Source of the DNA: Candidatus Bathyarchaeota archaeon
Lineage (GTDB): Archaea; Thermoproteota; Bathyarchaeia; Bathyarchaeales; UBA233
Assembly: GCA_025057795.1 (NCBI GenBank)
Contig: JANXEP010000040.1
Span: 1 to 64,000, forward strand
Reading direction: 5' to 3'
Length of the DNA: 64,000 nt
Below, one piece after another: positions 28,086 through 37,942 of this stretch. Each line of letters starts with the position of its first letter. Positions within the stretch are counted from its first letter, which is position 1. Under the pieces are notes generated by a model. That model worked only from the letters and a program-made list of their open reading frames with translations, searched no databases and had not been told where the DNA came from. The position numbers and the translations under genes are program-made.

Positions 28086-28646
28086 ATGATCCCCAAATAT
28101 TTCTTCCTAACGAAGGGCGTTGGAAAGCACAAAGATCAGCTTCAATCCTTTGAGCTAGCCCTAAGAAACGCGGGTATACAACACTGTAACTTGGTCAACG
28201 TTTCAAGCATAGTGCCGCCGGGATGCAAACTCATTTCCAAAGAGAAAGGGTTAAACATGCTTAGTCCCGGAGAAATAACCTTCGTTGTTTTGGCTAGAAA
28301 CTCCACAAACGAGCCCCACAGGCTTATTGCAGCTTCTATAGGCGTGGCTATTCCGTCTGGCAAGAACAATTATGGATACCTTTCGGAGCATCATTCCTTT
28401 GGGCAGACAGACGAGGTAGCAGGGGAATACGCTGAGGATTTAGCGGCTACAATGCTGGCAACGACTATGGGAATCCCTTTTGATCCCCAAACAGCTTGGG
28501 ACGAGCGGAAACAACTCTTCAAAACAAGCGGCATGATAATTAAAACTACAAATATCACACAGTCCGCTACCGGAGACAAAAATGGTTTGTGGACAACTGT
28601 AATTGCAGCCGCAGTTTTTGTGCCTGGGGAAAAAGTAAAGAAGTAG
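28086..28646 (+). CDS. pdaD: Pyruvoyl-dependent arginine decarboxylase
   Basis: A 186-residue proenzyme that decarboxylates arginine to agmatine, the first step of archaeal polyamine synthesis. The self-cleavage site is the Ser-Ser pair in NVSSIVPPG (about residues 38-46), where the second Ser becomes the pyruvoyl group. Downstream motifs are ASIGVAIP and [18 protein letters not shown]. It starts at an ATG 127 nt from the divergent orc1/cdc6 start and appears monocistronic. Confidence 0.95.
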   Translation: MIPKYFFLTKGVGKHKDQLQSFELALRNAGIQHCNLVNVSSIVPPGCKLISKEKGLNMLSPGEITFVVLARNSTNEPHRLIAASIGVAIPSGKNNYGYLSEHHSFGQTDEVAGEYAEDLAATMLATTMGIPFDPQTAWDERKQLFKTSGMIIKTTNITQSATGDKNGLWTTVIAAAVFVPGEKVKK

Positions 28647-28710
28647 TCTAACAATCCCTTTTATTTCTATTCCAAAATAATATTAGGCTTGGGCATGTAA
28701 CATTAAATAG

Positions 28711-29406
<696 letters not shown>

Positions 29407-29418
29407 GGAGAATCCCTC

Positions 29419-30300
29419 TTGAAGGTTGACGTAGACTGTACTGCGTGCATACTTAGCAGAGGCTTAGTTGAAGTTAAAGAAGCCACAACAAATCCCGCCT
29501 TACGTTTAAGGGCCATGATGGAACTTATCCGCTTGGTAAGCAGGGAGTTTAAGCCCACAGCCAACCCAGCGGATTTGGGCACAAAAAGAGACCGCTTAAT
29601 AAAGAAGATAACTGGCTGCGATGATCCCTACAAGAGAACCAAGCGGAAATGCAACGAAAACGCCTTGAAGCTTCTGCCCTACGCGAGAAAACTTGTTGAG
29701 GAAGGCTACACACAGCGCGACAGGTTTAAGAAGGCATGCTTATGCGCCATTGTTGGAAACACCATGGAGTTGGACATTCCGGGACACAATTTTACATTTA
29801 GAGGTTTGAGAAAAATTCTCAGAGATGCTGGAAAAGACTTGGCTGTCGACGACATCAACCAGATTTACGAGCTGGCAAAGAAATCGAATAAGATTTTGTA
29901 TTTGACGGACAACGCTGGAGAAATTGTTTTTGACACTTTGCTGGTGGAACAGCTCAAAGACATGGGTTTGACAATTTTCGTTGCTGTTAAAGAGAAGCCC
30001 ATTCTCAACGATGCAGTTATGGAGGACGCGGAAATTTCAGGGATGACCAAAATCGCGGATAAAGTTATAACTACAGGCACAGACGCCGTGGGCTTAGCCG
30101 TAAAAGAAGTTTCAGCTGAATTCTTAAGCGTTTACGAGTCTGTGGACATGGTTTTCGCCAAAGGGATGGGATATGCTGAAACCTTGACGGATTATAAGTT
30201 GAAAAAGCCCCATGCCCTTCTTTTTAGAACCAAATGCGAGCCCGTGGCGAACTTTTTCGCCGTACCCAGAAACAAAAACGTGGCAAAGCTGATGCCTTAA
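29419..30300 (+). CDS. DUF89/ARMT1-family metal-dependent phosphatase
   Basis: A 293-residue DUF89 protein. The N-terminal cysteine motif VDCTACILSRG and the central LTDNAGEIVFDTLLVEQL (metal and phosphate site Asp-Asn) and KGMGYAETL are family signatures. Members are damage-control phosphatases that remove reactive sugar or cofactor phosphates such as fructose 1-phosphate. The placement after tpiA (12 nt) and directly before the debranching enzyme (stop TAA followed at once by ATG) fits a house-cleaning role in sugar metabolism. Confidence 0.88.
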   Translation: MKVDVDCTACILSRGLVEVKEATTNPALRLRAMMELIRLVSREFKPTANPADLGTKRDRLIKKITGCDDPYKRTKRKCNENALKLLPYARKLVEEGYTQRDRFKKACLCAIVGNTMELDIPGHNFTFRGLRKILRDAGKDLAVDDINQIYELAKKSNKILYLTDNAGEIVFDTLLVEQLKDMGLTIFVAVKEKPILNDAVMEDAEISGMTKIADKVITTGTDAVGLAVKEVSAEFLSVYESVDMVFAKGMGYAETLTDYKLKKPHALLFRTKCEPVANFFAVPRNKNVAKLMP

Positions 30301-32403
30301 ATGAGTTTGCCAGCCATAACAATCCATAAGGAAGCCCTTTCGAAGGTTGGGGAAGCCCTTGAAAAAGAGTGGATTATAACCAACGGCTTAGGCGGATACG
30401 CATCCTCAACGGTTCTAGGCGTAAACACGAGGAAATATCATGGGCTGCTTGTAGCCGCTTTTCAGCCGCCGAGGGATCGAAGGCTTTGCCTTGCAAAACT
30501 TGATGAGGAGTTAACCCTTGGGGTGCGCTCTCACCCTTTATTTTCCAACGAGTTTCAAAGCGGGTTTTCCCCGAAAGGCTACATGCACCTAAAAGAGTTT
30601 TCCCTTTCGCCATTCCCAAGGTATGTTTACGCCGTGGAGAACGTGGAAGTTCATAAAACAATTTTCATGCCTTACCGGAAAAACGCGGTGATAGCGCTGT
30701 ACGAGGTTTTCAACGGGAGCGGGTTAGACTCTAAAATACGTGTTTTTCCCCTCATAACTTGTAGGCATTTTCATTCCGTGGTGGACAGAGGGATGAACCC
30801 GCCTGCTTTCCGTCAGGAAGCGGAGGACAAAAGGGTTGAGGTGAAGGCTGATTTTCCACCTTTCGTCTTGGCTGTTGAGGCGACTGATGGCTTATATCTT
30901 TCTTGGGAAAACTGGGTTGAGGGAGTTTATTTCAGAGAGGAGTTTTCCCGTGGAGAAAGCTTCATGGACGACTGGTTCCAGCCGGGATTCTTCGAAATAA
31001 GCATTAACGGCAGCGGACACAAAAAGTTTGCATTAATTGCATGTGCAAACAGGAATGAAAACTGTTTAAAGGCAGTTTTAAAAGATATACCCAACACAAT
31101 CCATGGAGTTGAAAAACTTTATAACGCGGAGTTAGCACGAGCTCAAAAACTCTTGTCAAACTTTTACAGAGAGTACGGCGGCGTCCAAACTGCTGACTGG
31201 TTAAGCTGGATTGTTTTAGCTGCGGACGCTTTTGTGGTGGAGGTTGCGGAGAACCTTTCGAAATCCATTATCGCGGGCTATCACTGGTTTGAAGACTGGG
31301 GCCGCGATGCCTTCATTTCCCTGCCGGGTTTAATGCTTGTAACCGGAAAGTTTGAGGATGCACGGCAAACCTTCCTAACCTTCAAAAGGTTCTTCTCTGA
31401 TGGTTTAATTCCAAACTATGTTTCAGATAGAGGGGCCCAGCCAGCCTACAACTCTGTGGACGCCACCCTCTGGTATGTAAACGCCGTTTTGCAATATTTG
31501 AAGTACACTGGGGACTTAGGATTTGTTAAGATGAATCTCTGGGAAGAATTGAAGATAATGGTTGAATGTTTCGTGAAGGGAACAGCCTTTAACATTCGCG
31601 TTGACGGCGACGGGCTGCTTTTGCATGGTCCTCAGCTCACGTGGATGGATGCTGCTGTCGACGGCAAGCCTGTGACGCCTAGGGCTGGAAAGGCTGTTGA
31701 AGTGCAAGCCTTATGGTACAACGCTCTAAAAACCTTAGAGGTTTTGGCTGGAAAATTTGGCGAAACCGAGGCGGCGGAAAATTTTGCACGCTTGGCGGAA
31801 AAAGCCAGAAAAAGTTTTATGGAAAAGTTTTGGAACGCTGAGGGGGACTGCTTGTTTGATGTTGTGGACGAGCGGGGCCGCGGCGACCCAACGATCAGGC
31901 CTAACCAGATTATAGCTGTCTCCTTAGACTTCCAAATGCTTGACGGGGCTAGGGGCGAAAAGGTTGTTGATTTCGTGCGACGGGAACTTTTAACCCCTTA
32001 TGGTTTAAGAACCCTTTCCAAAGGCGACCCGAGATATGTGGGCGCCTATTATGGGGATAGGCGAACACGCGATTCAGCCTATCACAACGGCACTGTTTGG
32101 CCTTGGCTTTTGGGCCCGTTCACCACAGCCTACCTAAAAACCAAAGGTTACACGGAAAACGCGCGCCAAAATGCTTTTGAAAATTTCCTCCTGCCGCTTT
32201 TTAAGGAGCAAGTCTTTAGGGCTGGGCTTGGAACGCTAAGCGAAATTTTTGATGGGGACCCGCCTCACAATCCAAGGGGGTGCATAGCCCAAGCATGGAG
32301 CATAGCTGAACCGTTAAGGGCTTATGTGGAGGACGTGATGTTGATGAGGCCTAGGTATGAAAGGGAAATTTTGGCAACGTTAAGCCGAGGTGGCTTTCCT
32401 TAG
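30301..32403 (+). CDS. Glycogen debranching enzyme (amylo-alpha-1,6-glucosidase type)
   Basis: A 700-residue protein of the archaeal/bacterial GDE family. It has an N-terminal domain (EWIITNGLGGYASSTVLGVNTRKYHGLL) and a C-terminal GH133-like (alpha/alpha)6 barrel with WFEDWGRDAFISLPG, YNSVDATLWYV, TWMDA and YHNGTVWPWLLGP. It removes alpha-1,6 branches of glycogen. No signal peptide is seen, so it is cytoplasmic. It starts directly after the DUF89 stop and its last 24 nt overlap the convergent galT. Confidence 0.93.
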   Translation: MSLPAITIHKEALSKVGEALEKEWIITNGLGGYASSTVLGVNTRKYHGLLVAAFQPPRDRRLCLAKLDEELTLGVRSHPLFSNEFQSGFSPKGYMHLKEFSLSPFPRYVYAVENVEVHKTIFMPYRKNAVIALYEVFNGSGLDSKIRVFPLITCRHFHSVVDRGMNPPAFRQEAEDKRVEVKADFPPFVLAVEATDGLYLSWENWVEGVYFREEFSRGESFMDDWFQPGFFEISINGSGHKKFALIACANRNENCLKAVLKDIPNTIHGVEKLYNAELARAQKLLSNFYREYGGVQTADWLSWIVLAADAFVVEVAENLSKSIIAGYHWFEDWGRDAFISLPGLMLVTGKFEDARQTFLTFKRFFSDGLIPNYVSDRGAQPAYNSVDATLWYVNAVLQYLKYTGDLGFVKMNLWEELKIMVECFVKGTAFNIRVDGDGLLLHGPQLTWMDAAVDGKPVTPRAGKAVEVQALWYNALKTLEVLAGKFGETEAAENFARLAEKARKSFMEKFWNAEGDCLFDVVDERGRGDPTIRPNQIIAVSLDFQMLDGARGEKVVDFVRRELLTPYGLRTLSKGDPRYVGAYYGDRRTRDSAYHNGTVWPWLLGPFTTAYLKTKGYTENARQNAFENFLLPLFKEQVFRAGLGTLSEIFDGDPPHNPRGCIAQAWSIAEPLRAYVEDVMLMRPRYEREILATLSRGGFP

Positions 32404-33417
32404 GCTTTCAGCTGCAGCTTCGGGGGAAACCGTGTTTATGTATACGCCTGTGCTTTTTTCGAATCCAGCCCATGTGGCAAGTTTGGGGTAAACCTCCAAG
32501 TGCCAGTGGTAATGTTCTCTGGCTTTTTCGCCTAGAGCTGTATGGATTCCGAAGTTGTAGGGCGGGTTGTTCAGGAGGCTTTTAAGCCCGCCGAAGCAAG
32601 CCTTCAACGTTTTGGCAAAGTTTTCCACTTCTTTTTCAGAGATTTCAAGAAGTGATGCCATATGCCTTTTGGGGAATATCCAAAACTCCATGGGGTGGAT
32701 GCTTGCGTACGGGGCGAAAACCGTGAAGTCCGAGTTCTCCATTATGAAGCGGGGTCCCTCGCGCTCCTTCTTTAGGATTTGGCAGAATATGCATTCGCCC
32801 TTTTCCTTCCAAAATTTTCTGCTAGCCCCAAGCTCCTCCCTTAGGATTATGGGAACAAAAGGTGTTGCGATTATTTGGCTGTGAGCGTGGGAAAGCGAAG
32901 CTCCAGCTTCGACGCCGTGGTTGCGGAATATGGAGACATACCGAACATAGGGCTTCGATGAAAGTTCGCGCAGCCGGTCCAAATAGGCGTTCACAACATG
33001 CGTCAGCTGCGGTATTCTAGCATCTGAAGGGTGCTCGTCATGAACCGGCGACTCAATCAATACCTCATGATGCCCAACAGCCGCCGCGAAATCGCCACCC
33101 TCAGCGTTCCACTCTAGGCTTGGCTCTTCTTTTGGCGGGGTGAAAGCCGGATAAAGGTTTGGGAAACATCGGATAACCCAGCCTTTATGCCTAAAACCGT
33201 CTTCGTCCCCCGTCTTCTCAATTCTCCCACCCGATTCAAGGTAAACCAGCACCGCCGGCGGAGTCATATACTCGTTTCCCGGACAAAAAGGGCAGACGCC
33301 CACTCTAGCTTGTGCTGTTTCCTTTTTCGCGAAGTCTGTGGGTCTCCGTCCCCGTTCAGTGGCTATTACAACCCAACGTTTAAGCAGGTAATCGCGGCGA
33401 AGCTCGTTGTAGCGCAT
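32380..33417 (-). CDS. galT: Galactose-1-phosphate uridylyltransferase
   Basis: 345 residues from the ATG at 33417 (MRYNELRRDYLLKRWVVIA). The longer frame from 33465 adds 16 residues that do not look native. It has zinc ligands CPFCPGNE, ESPVHDEHP and the HIT-like active site HAHSQIIATP with the nucleotidyl His. A second Zn/Fe site is suggested by CIFC and HYHWHLEV. It exchanges UMP between UDP-glucose and galactose 1-phosphate. It lies 60 nt downstream of the GH1 gene on the same strand, a natural partner if GH1 releases galactose. Confidence 0.93.
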   Translation of the reverse strand: MRYNELRRDYLLKRWVVIATERGRRPTDFAKKETAQARVGVCPFCPGNEYMTPPAVLVYLESGGRIEKTGDEDGFRHKGWVIRCFPNLYPAFTPPKEEPSLEWNAEGGDFAAAVGHHEVLIESPVHDEHPSDARIPQLTHVVNAYLDRLRELSSKPYVRYVSIFRNHGVEAGASLSHAHSQIIATPFVPIILREELGASRKFWKEKGECIFCQILKKEREGPRFIMENSDFTVFAPYASIHPMEFWIFPKRHMASLLEISEKEVENFAKTLKACFGGLKSLLNNPPYNFGIHTALGEKAREHYHWHLEVYPKLATWAGFEKSTGVYINTVSPEAAAESLRKATSA

Positions 33418-33476
33418 TCCAAACTCCAACAAATAAGAGTTTCCTAAAAATTTAGGGTTTTCCAAAGCTCTAGCTT

Positions 33477-35006
33477 CTAAAGCTGTATGCCTCTGGCTTC
33501 CTTCACTATTTTCTGATATATTTCTACGCTTTTTCGTTTAATTCGCTTCTTGCTTTCGGGGTCTACAGCGAACAGCCCAAATTTCATTTTGAACCCCTTA
33601 GCCCACTCGTAATTGTCTGTTAAAGCCCAGTGGAAATAGCCCCTAACGTCAATTTTCTCCTCAACCATCGCTTTTTCCAAAACTTTCAAATGGTCTTCAA
33701 TAAACTTTGGCCTAAGCAAGTCTTCCCCGTCGGCTATACCGTTCTCCGTAACATAAATGGGCTTTCCATATTTGGCCATGGCCTTTAAGGCTTCAAGAAG
33801 CCCCTCTGGAAAAATTTCCCAACCCGAGTCTGACGTGGGCTTGCCGTCGGCTGAACTGCTGTTGGGCTGGCATGCGAAGCCGTAGCCTTTCACCATCTCC
33901 GGAACGGCTGGGATCCCGGCGAACAATTTGGCTAATAGGTTTCGCCTACCCTTAATCACGAATCGCGTGTAATAGTTTACGCCGAGCCATTCAAGGCGCT
34001 GTTTAAGGTACTCCTTCACTTCGCCTTTCTCTCTGGCACCATTCAAGTTTTCGTCAAGCCAGCCATCCACCACAGCCCTTGGAAAAAACTGGTTATGCAG
34101 GTTGTCCATTAAAAGGCCAGCATCAACATCGCGGCTTTCACCTTTATCTAAGGGCATGGTTGGAATCACGTTATGGATTAGGCCCACATGGGCTGGGCTT
34201 GGGCTTTCCCCGTCCGCCTTTACGGTGTCAAAGGTTTTTATGGCGTCGTAGGCGCGGGCGTGTGCCAAAACCATGTTTTCAGCCGCCTTCCTCACAGCCT
34301 TAAAACTGTTTACGCCCGGCGGAAAACCCGACTCTGGAATCATGTAGCCCGCCTCGCAAACTGCCATAGGCTCGTTTAAGGTTGCCCAAAAATCCACCAT
34401 GTCGCCTAGACGCCAAGCCACGTAAGCCGCATACTTGGCGAACTCGACTACGGCTGGTTCCTCAAGCCACCCTTTAGGGCCTTCCCTAAGCTTTGTAGCC
34501 CGAGCCTTCAAAGGGTCATGCAGCCACAACGGAAGCGTAAAATGGTTTAGGCAGACAAAAACCCTAAAGCCCTTCGCCCGTAAATCGGCTATAATAGCCC
34601 TATAATGGGTTAAAGCCTCTTTATCCGCCAAACTTTCAAGCCCGTCAAGGGCTTTAGAATCCATTTCTATGTTGGATATTTTGCCGTCCGAAGCCCTTTT
34701 AACCTCAACTTCGACGGTTGCAGTGCTTTTTGGAAAGATTCTACTCCACTCGATTCCAATCCTATAAGCGTTTAAACCAAGCCTTAGAGCTGCCTCATGA
34801 TCTTCAGCATACAAGCGCCAATAATCCACGCCGTTTTCGGGAAAGTCGCCGCTGACCACGCCCCGCCTAATATTTTCAGCATCGTGCACCCAAACATACC
34901 AGTCCGTATTAGCGTCAACATATCTTCCAGCCGGATCCCCCATTTCAAACTGGAAGCCGCTTTCGGAAACTCCCCAAAGGAACTTTTCAGGAAACGCCAA
35001 AAACAT
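33477..35006 (-). CDS. Glycoside hydrolase family 1 beta-glycosidase
   Basis: 509 residues from the ATG at 35006; a GTG at 35024 would add six. Like archaeal LacS-type enzymes it begins FPEKFLWGVSESGFQFEMG and has YRIGIEWSRIFP. The catalytic acid/base is in TLNEPM and the nucleophile in YVTENGIAD. The aglycone region has HFTLPLWLHDP. It hydrolyses beta-glucosides or beta-galactosides with retention. It has no signal peptide and is probably cytoplasmic. Gene order GH1-galT suggests galactoside use. Confidence 0.93.
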   Translation of the reverse strand: MFLAFPEKFLWGVSESGFQFEMGDPAGRYVDANTDWYVWVHDAENIRRGVVSGDFPENGVDYWRLYAEDHEAALRLGLNAYRIGIEWSRIFPKSTATVEVEVKRASDGKISNIEMDSKALDGLESLADKEALTHYRAIIADLRAKGFRVFVCLNHFTLPLWLHDPLKARATKLREGPKGWLEEPAVVEFAKYAAYVAWRLGDMVDFWATLNEPMAVCEAGYMIPESGFPPGVNSFKAVRKAAENMVLAHARAYDAIKTFDTVKADGESPSPAHVGLIHNVIPTMPLDKGESRDVDAGLLMDNLHNQFFPRAVVDGWLDENLNGAREKGEVKEYLKQRLEWLGVNYYTRFVIKGRRNLLAKLFAGIPAVPEMVKGYGFACQPNSSSADGKPTSDSGWEIFPEGLLEALKAMAKYGKPIYVTENGIADGEDLLRPKFIEDHLKVLEKAMVEEKIDVRGYFHWALTDNYEWAKGFKMKFGLFAVDPESKKRIKRKSVEIYQKIVKEARGIQL

Positions 35007-35069
35007 CCCGCCGCCACTAACCACTAACAGCTTTATATGATAAAAATTTTAAGGCGCTACGCCATAAGC

Positions 35070-35388
35070 GGCGGTGGGCCACTGAGGTTCGACGCCCAGA
35101 ATCCGCCCTCCCCTCAAACCCTACACTCGTACCCGCACCCCCTTGAGCGCTGAACGTCCAAGCTTAGGTTGCTCCCTCCCGGGCCTAGCCGGGTTCGCCT
35201 GGCAAACGCCGTGGCAAGCCTCCCTACGGAAGCCGCCCGGCGACCGCCAGCCCCAAGGGACGAGTAGTCACAGCTTCGGAAGTGAGGGGTTTAAGCGGCC
35301 ACAGGCGCCTCAGCCTCAGCTTTCGGCCCGTCGTATAGAGGGTTTACGGTTCAGGGGACCCCTAGCCCCCCGCCTAAGACCCACCGCC
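35070..35388 (-). ncRNA. ffs: Signal recognition particle RNA (7S RNA)
   Basis: The minus strand of this GC-rich gene-free block is an archaeal SRP RNA of about 319 nt. The ends pair (5' GGCGGTGGGTC with 3' GGCCCACCGCC). Near the 5' end GGGGTCCCCTGAACCGTAAACC resembles the Alu-domain loops. The SRP54-binding helix 8 is recognised by CCCGGCTAGGCCCGG followed by GAGGGAGCAACC (about 35155-35195). Exact ends are estimated from pairing. It is the scaffold of the particle that targets nascent membrane and secreted proteins. Confidence 0.88.
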
Positions 35389-35410
35389 AAACATTCAAAA
35401 GCGAACAAAA

Positions 35411-35420
35411 CCCTATAAAA
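35411..35420 (-). promoter_or_regulatory. TATA box of the SRP RNA gene
   Basis: TTTTATAGGG on the minus strand lies about 27 nt before the inferred RNA 5' end at 35388, the normal archaeal TBP distance. It supports both the strand and the start of the SRP RNA. Confidence 0.6.
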
Positions 35421-35504
35421 GTTATGTCCAATGTTTACGGCCATCGGCTTTACTGCAATGCCAATTTAGCTGGCTGTGGTTCATGACAGATTTGCGTTTA
35501 AATT

Positions 35505-35825
35505 TTATCTGAGAGCGTTTTCAAGCCATTCTATGTATGGTTTGAAGCCTTCCACGATTGGGGCGGCTATGATTTCTGGAACCTGGTAGCTGTGGAGGGC
35601 TTTCACCCTTTCAGAAAGTTTTCCAAACAAGTCTTTCCGGGTTTTCATAAGGATTATGTGTTCTTGGGCGGTATCTATTTTGCCATGCCACCAGAAAAGC
35701 GAGCTTATTGGGCCGATTATGTTGGCGCATGCAATAAGTTTCATTTCCAGCAGGTGCCTAGCAATTTTTTCAGCTTCTTCCTTGCTTGAGGTTGTGACCA
35801 GCACCACTATCGGAGTTTGTTCCAT
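35505..35825 (-). CDS. cutA: Divalent-cation tolerance protein CutA1
   Basis: 106 residues from the ATG at 35825 (MEQTPIVVLVTTSSKEEAEKIARHLL); an upstream start at 35861 would add 12 residues. The CutA1 signature is complete: CANIIGPISSLFWWHGKID, then E-E/ILMKTRKDLF and HSYQVPEIIAAPI. CutA1 forms very stable trimers with a ferredoxin-like fold; its role in metal tolerance or signalling is still debated. It is monocistronic, convergent to nothing, between the SRP RNA and pfk. Confidence 0.93.
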   Translation of the reverse strand: MEQTPIVVLVTTSSKEEAEKIARHLLEMKLIACANIIGPISSLFWWHGKIDTAQEHIILMKTRKDLFGKLSERVKALHSYQVPEIIAAPIVEGFKPYIEWLENALR

Positions 35826-35918
35826 CGCAAACCCTTCAAGTAAAGGTTGAGGAAAAGCCATTTATTTTAACTTAGAGTAGAGGTTTTAAGGTTTTGCTGA
35901 AAAATGGGGTGACAATGT

Positions 35919-36881
35919 TTGAAAACCATCGGCGTGGTTACAAGCGGCGGCGATGCGCCCGGAATGAATGCTGCCATTAGGGCAGTTGTGCGAACAGCCT
36001 ACGCTAGAGGCTTTCAAGTTTTGGGTTTTGAAAGGGGATGGGAAGGCTTAATAAAGAATAGGTTTAGGCGTCTGGATCCCCGTTCCGTGGGCGGCATAAT
36101 TCAGTCCGGCGGCACAATTCTTTTAACCTCTCGGTGTCCCGAATTTAAGACGCTTGAAGGCCTCAGAAAAGCCGCTGAGAATTTGGCCGCCGACAAGGTG
36201 GACGGGCTTGTGGTTATCGGCGGAGAAGGCTCTTTTAGGGGCGCCTTGGAGCTTAGCCGCGAGACAGACACGTTGATGGTTGGGGTTCCAGCCACAATAG
36301 ACAACGACGTTTATGGCACAGACGAAACAATAGGGTTTGACACGGCTGTGAACACGGCTGTTGCGGAGATCGACAAAATCCGCGACACGGCTATTTCCCA
36401 TGAAAGGGTTTTCGTTGTGGAGGTAATGGGCCGTAAAAGGGGGTTTTTGGCTTTGGCTGTGGGCTTAACTGTTGGGGCTGAGGTAATTTTGGTGCCCGAA
36501 GCCCCCGTGGACAAGCAGGAAGTTTTCAAAATCGTCAAGGAGAACGCTGCAAAGGGGAAGAAGTCTGGCATAATTGTGGCTGCAGAGGGGATAGGGGACA
36601 CGCGTAGACTTGCAGAAGAAATCGAGGCAAACACGGGTGCAGAAGTTAGACTAAGCATAGTAGGCTACGCCCAGAGGGGTGGAAGCCCAACAGCCCGAAG
36701 CCGCCTTTTAGCAAGCCTATTCGCAAGCGAGGCGGTAAAATTAATTACACAAAGTGTTGGAAACAGAGTGGTTGGACTGCAGAAAGGCGAAATCACAAAC
36801 ATAAGTCTAGAAGAATCATGCAGGAACGAGAAGCCTCTAAACTTGGAACTGCTTGAGCTAGCAAAGGTTCTGGCAACCTAA
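35919..36881 (+). CDS. pfkA: 6-phosphofructokinase, ATP-type residues
   Basis: A 320-residue bacterial-type PFK (PfkA family). TTG start with SD GGGGTGA 8 nt upstream. It has TSGGDAPGMNAAIRAVV, GGEGS at 101-105 and PATIDND. Gly104 at the donor-selecting position points to ATP as phosphoryl donor. Glu103 replaces the usual Asp, and Ala125 stands where ATP enzymes have Gly and PPi enzymes Lys. VEVMGRKRGFLAL and GYAQRGGSPTARSR bind the sugar phosphate. It converges on the second PFK gene, 15 nt away. Confidence 0.9.
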   Translation: MKTIGVVTSGGDAPGMNAAIRAVVRTAYARGFQVLGFERGWEGLIKNRFRRLDPRSVGGIIQSGGTILLTSRCPEFKTLEGLRKAAENLAADKVDGLVVIGGEGSFRGALELSRETDTLMVGVPATIDNDVYGTDETIGFDTAVNTAVAEIDKIRDTAISHERVFVVEVMGRKRGFLALAVGLTVGAEVILVPEAPVDKQEVFKIVKENAAKGKKSGIIVAAEGIGDTRRLAEEIEANTGAEVRLSIVGYAQRGGSPTARSRLLASLFASEAVKLITQSVGNRVVGLQKGEITNISLEESCRNEKPLNLELLELAKVLAT

Positions 36882-36896
36882 ACCTTAAAGGCATGT

Positions 36897-37925
36897 TTAG
36901 CCGAAAAACACGCTGGCTATCTCGTAAAGCTCCAGGTCCACAGTTTTCCTCCTGCCCACCACATCTTTAAGCGGCACTGGAACTATTCTGTTTCCATGAA
37001 GCGCTACCATATAACCGAACCTTCCTTGGTGGACGAGGTCTATGGCCGCTATGCCGAATCTCGTGGCGAGTATGCGGTCGAAAGCCGTGGGCGAGCCTCC
37101 CCGCTGCAGGTGCCCCAAAACAACAACGCGGGTTTCTATGCCTGTGCGCTGCTCAATCTCCTTAGCCAAATAATAGCCCACGCCGCCTAGGCTTATGTGT
37201 CCGAACTCGTCTATGCGTTCGCTATAGACTATTTCTTTGCCGCCTTTTGGTTTGGCGCCCTCCGCCACCACAATAAGGCTGAAGTTTCTTCCACGCTTTT
37301 GTCTCCGCCTGATATATTCGCAGACCTCTTCGATGTCAAAGGGCTTTTCTGGGATTAGTATGACGTCTGCGCCTCCCGCTAAACCGGCTTCTAGGGCGAT
37401 GTGTCCCGTATAGCGTCCCATAACCTCTAGGACTATAACCCTGTTGTGGGCTTCTGCTGTGGAGTGCAGCTTGTCAAGGGCTTCCGTAGCTATTGCTACG
37501 GCTGTGTTAAAGCCGAAAGTGTAGTCTGTGCCAAGCAAGTCGTTGTCTATGGTTTTTGGGACGCCCACGCATTTAAGCCCATACTCCGCCATTTTTAGGG
37601 CTACGCTTAGGGTGTCATCACCGCCTATGACTATAACAGCCTCCAAACCAGCTTTGGAGGCGTTTTCCATTATCTGTTCAGGTCCCTTCTCCCGCTTGAA
37701 AGGGTTAGTCCTAGAGGTGCCTAGAATGGAGCCGCCGCGAGGCAAAATCCCCGTGATAGTTTCAAAATCTAAGGGTGTGAAATTTGCCTCTAATAGGCCG
37801 CGCCACCCGTCCCTTATGCCCACAATCTCGTCGCCGTAGGATTGAATCCCCCTTCTCACCACAGCCCTTATAACCGCATTAATTCCCGGAGCGTCGCCGC
37901 CTCCGCTTAAAACACCAACCTTCAT
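36897..37925 (-). CDS. pfp: 6-phosphofructokinase, PPi-type residues
   Basis: A 342-residue PFK with GGDDT at 101-105 and PKTIDNDL at 123-130. Asp104 and Lys124 are the two residues that mark pyrophosphate-dependent enzymes, since Asp blocks the ATP alpha-phosphate. The sugar sites LEVMGRYTGHIAL and GHLQRGGSPTAFDR are intact. A PPi enzyme works reversibly, in glycolysis or gluconeogenesis. It lies 17 nt downstream of the aldolase gene on the same strand, so the pair forms a two-gene operon. Confidence 0.9.
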   Translation of the reverse strand: MKVGVLSGGGDAPGINAVIRAVVRRGIQSYGDEIVGIRDGWRGLLEANFTPLDFETITGILPRGGSILGTSRTNPFKREKGPEQIMENASKAGLEAVIVIGGDDTLSVALKMAEYGLKCVGVPKTIDNDLLGTDYTFGFNTAVAIATEALDKLHSTAEAHNRVIVLEVMGRYTGHIALEAGLAGGADVILIPEKPFDIEEVCEYIRRRQKRGRNFSLIVVAEGAKPKGGKEIVYSERIDEFGHISLGGVGYYLAKEIEQRTGIETRVVVLGHLQRGGSPTAFDRILATRFGIAAIDLVHQGRFGYMVALHGNRIVPVPLKDVVGRRKTVDLELYEIASVFFG

Positions 37926-37942
37926 TAGGCCACCTCCATGCT

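Noticed and set aside
35143..35418. 91-residue plus-strand open frame
   Set aside because: It is antisense to the SRP RNA; the peptide has Pro/Arg/Ser-rich composition expected from a GC-rich RNA gene and no SD.
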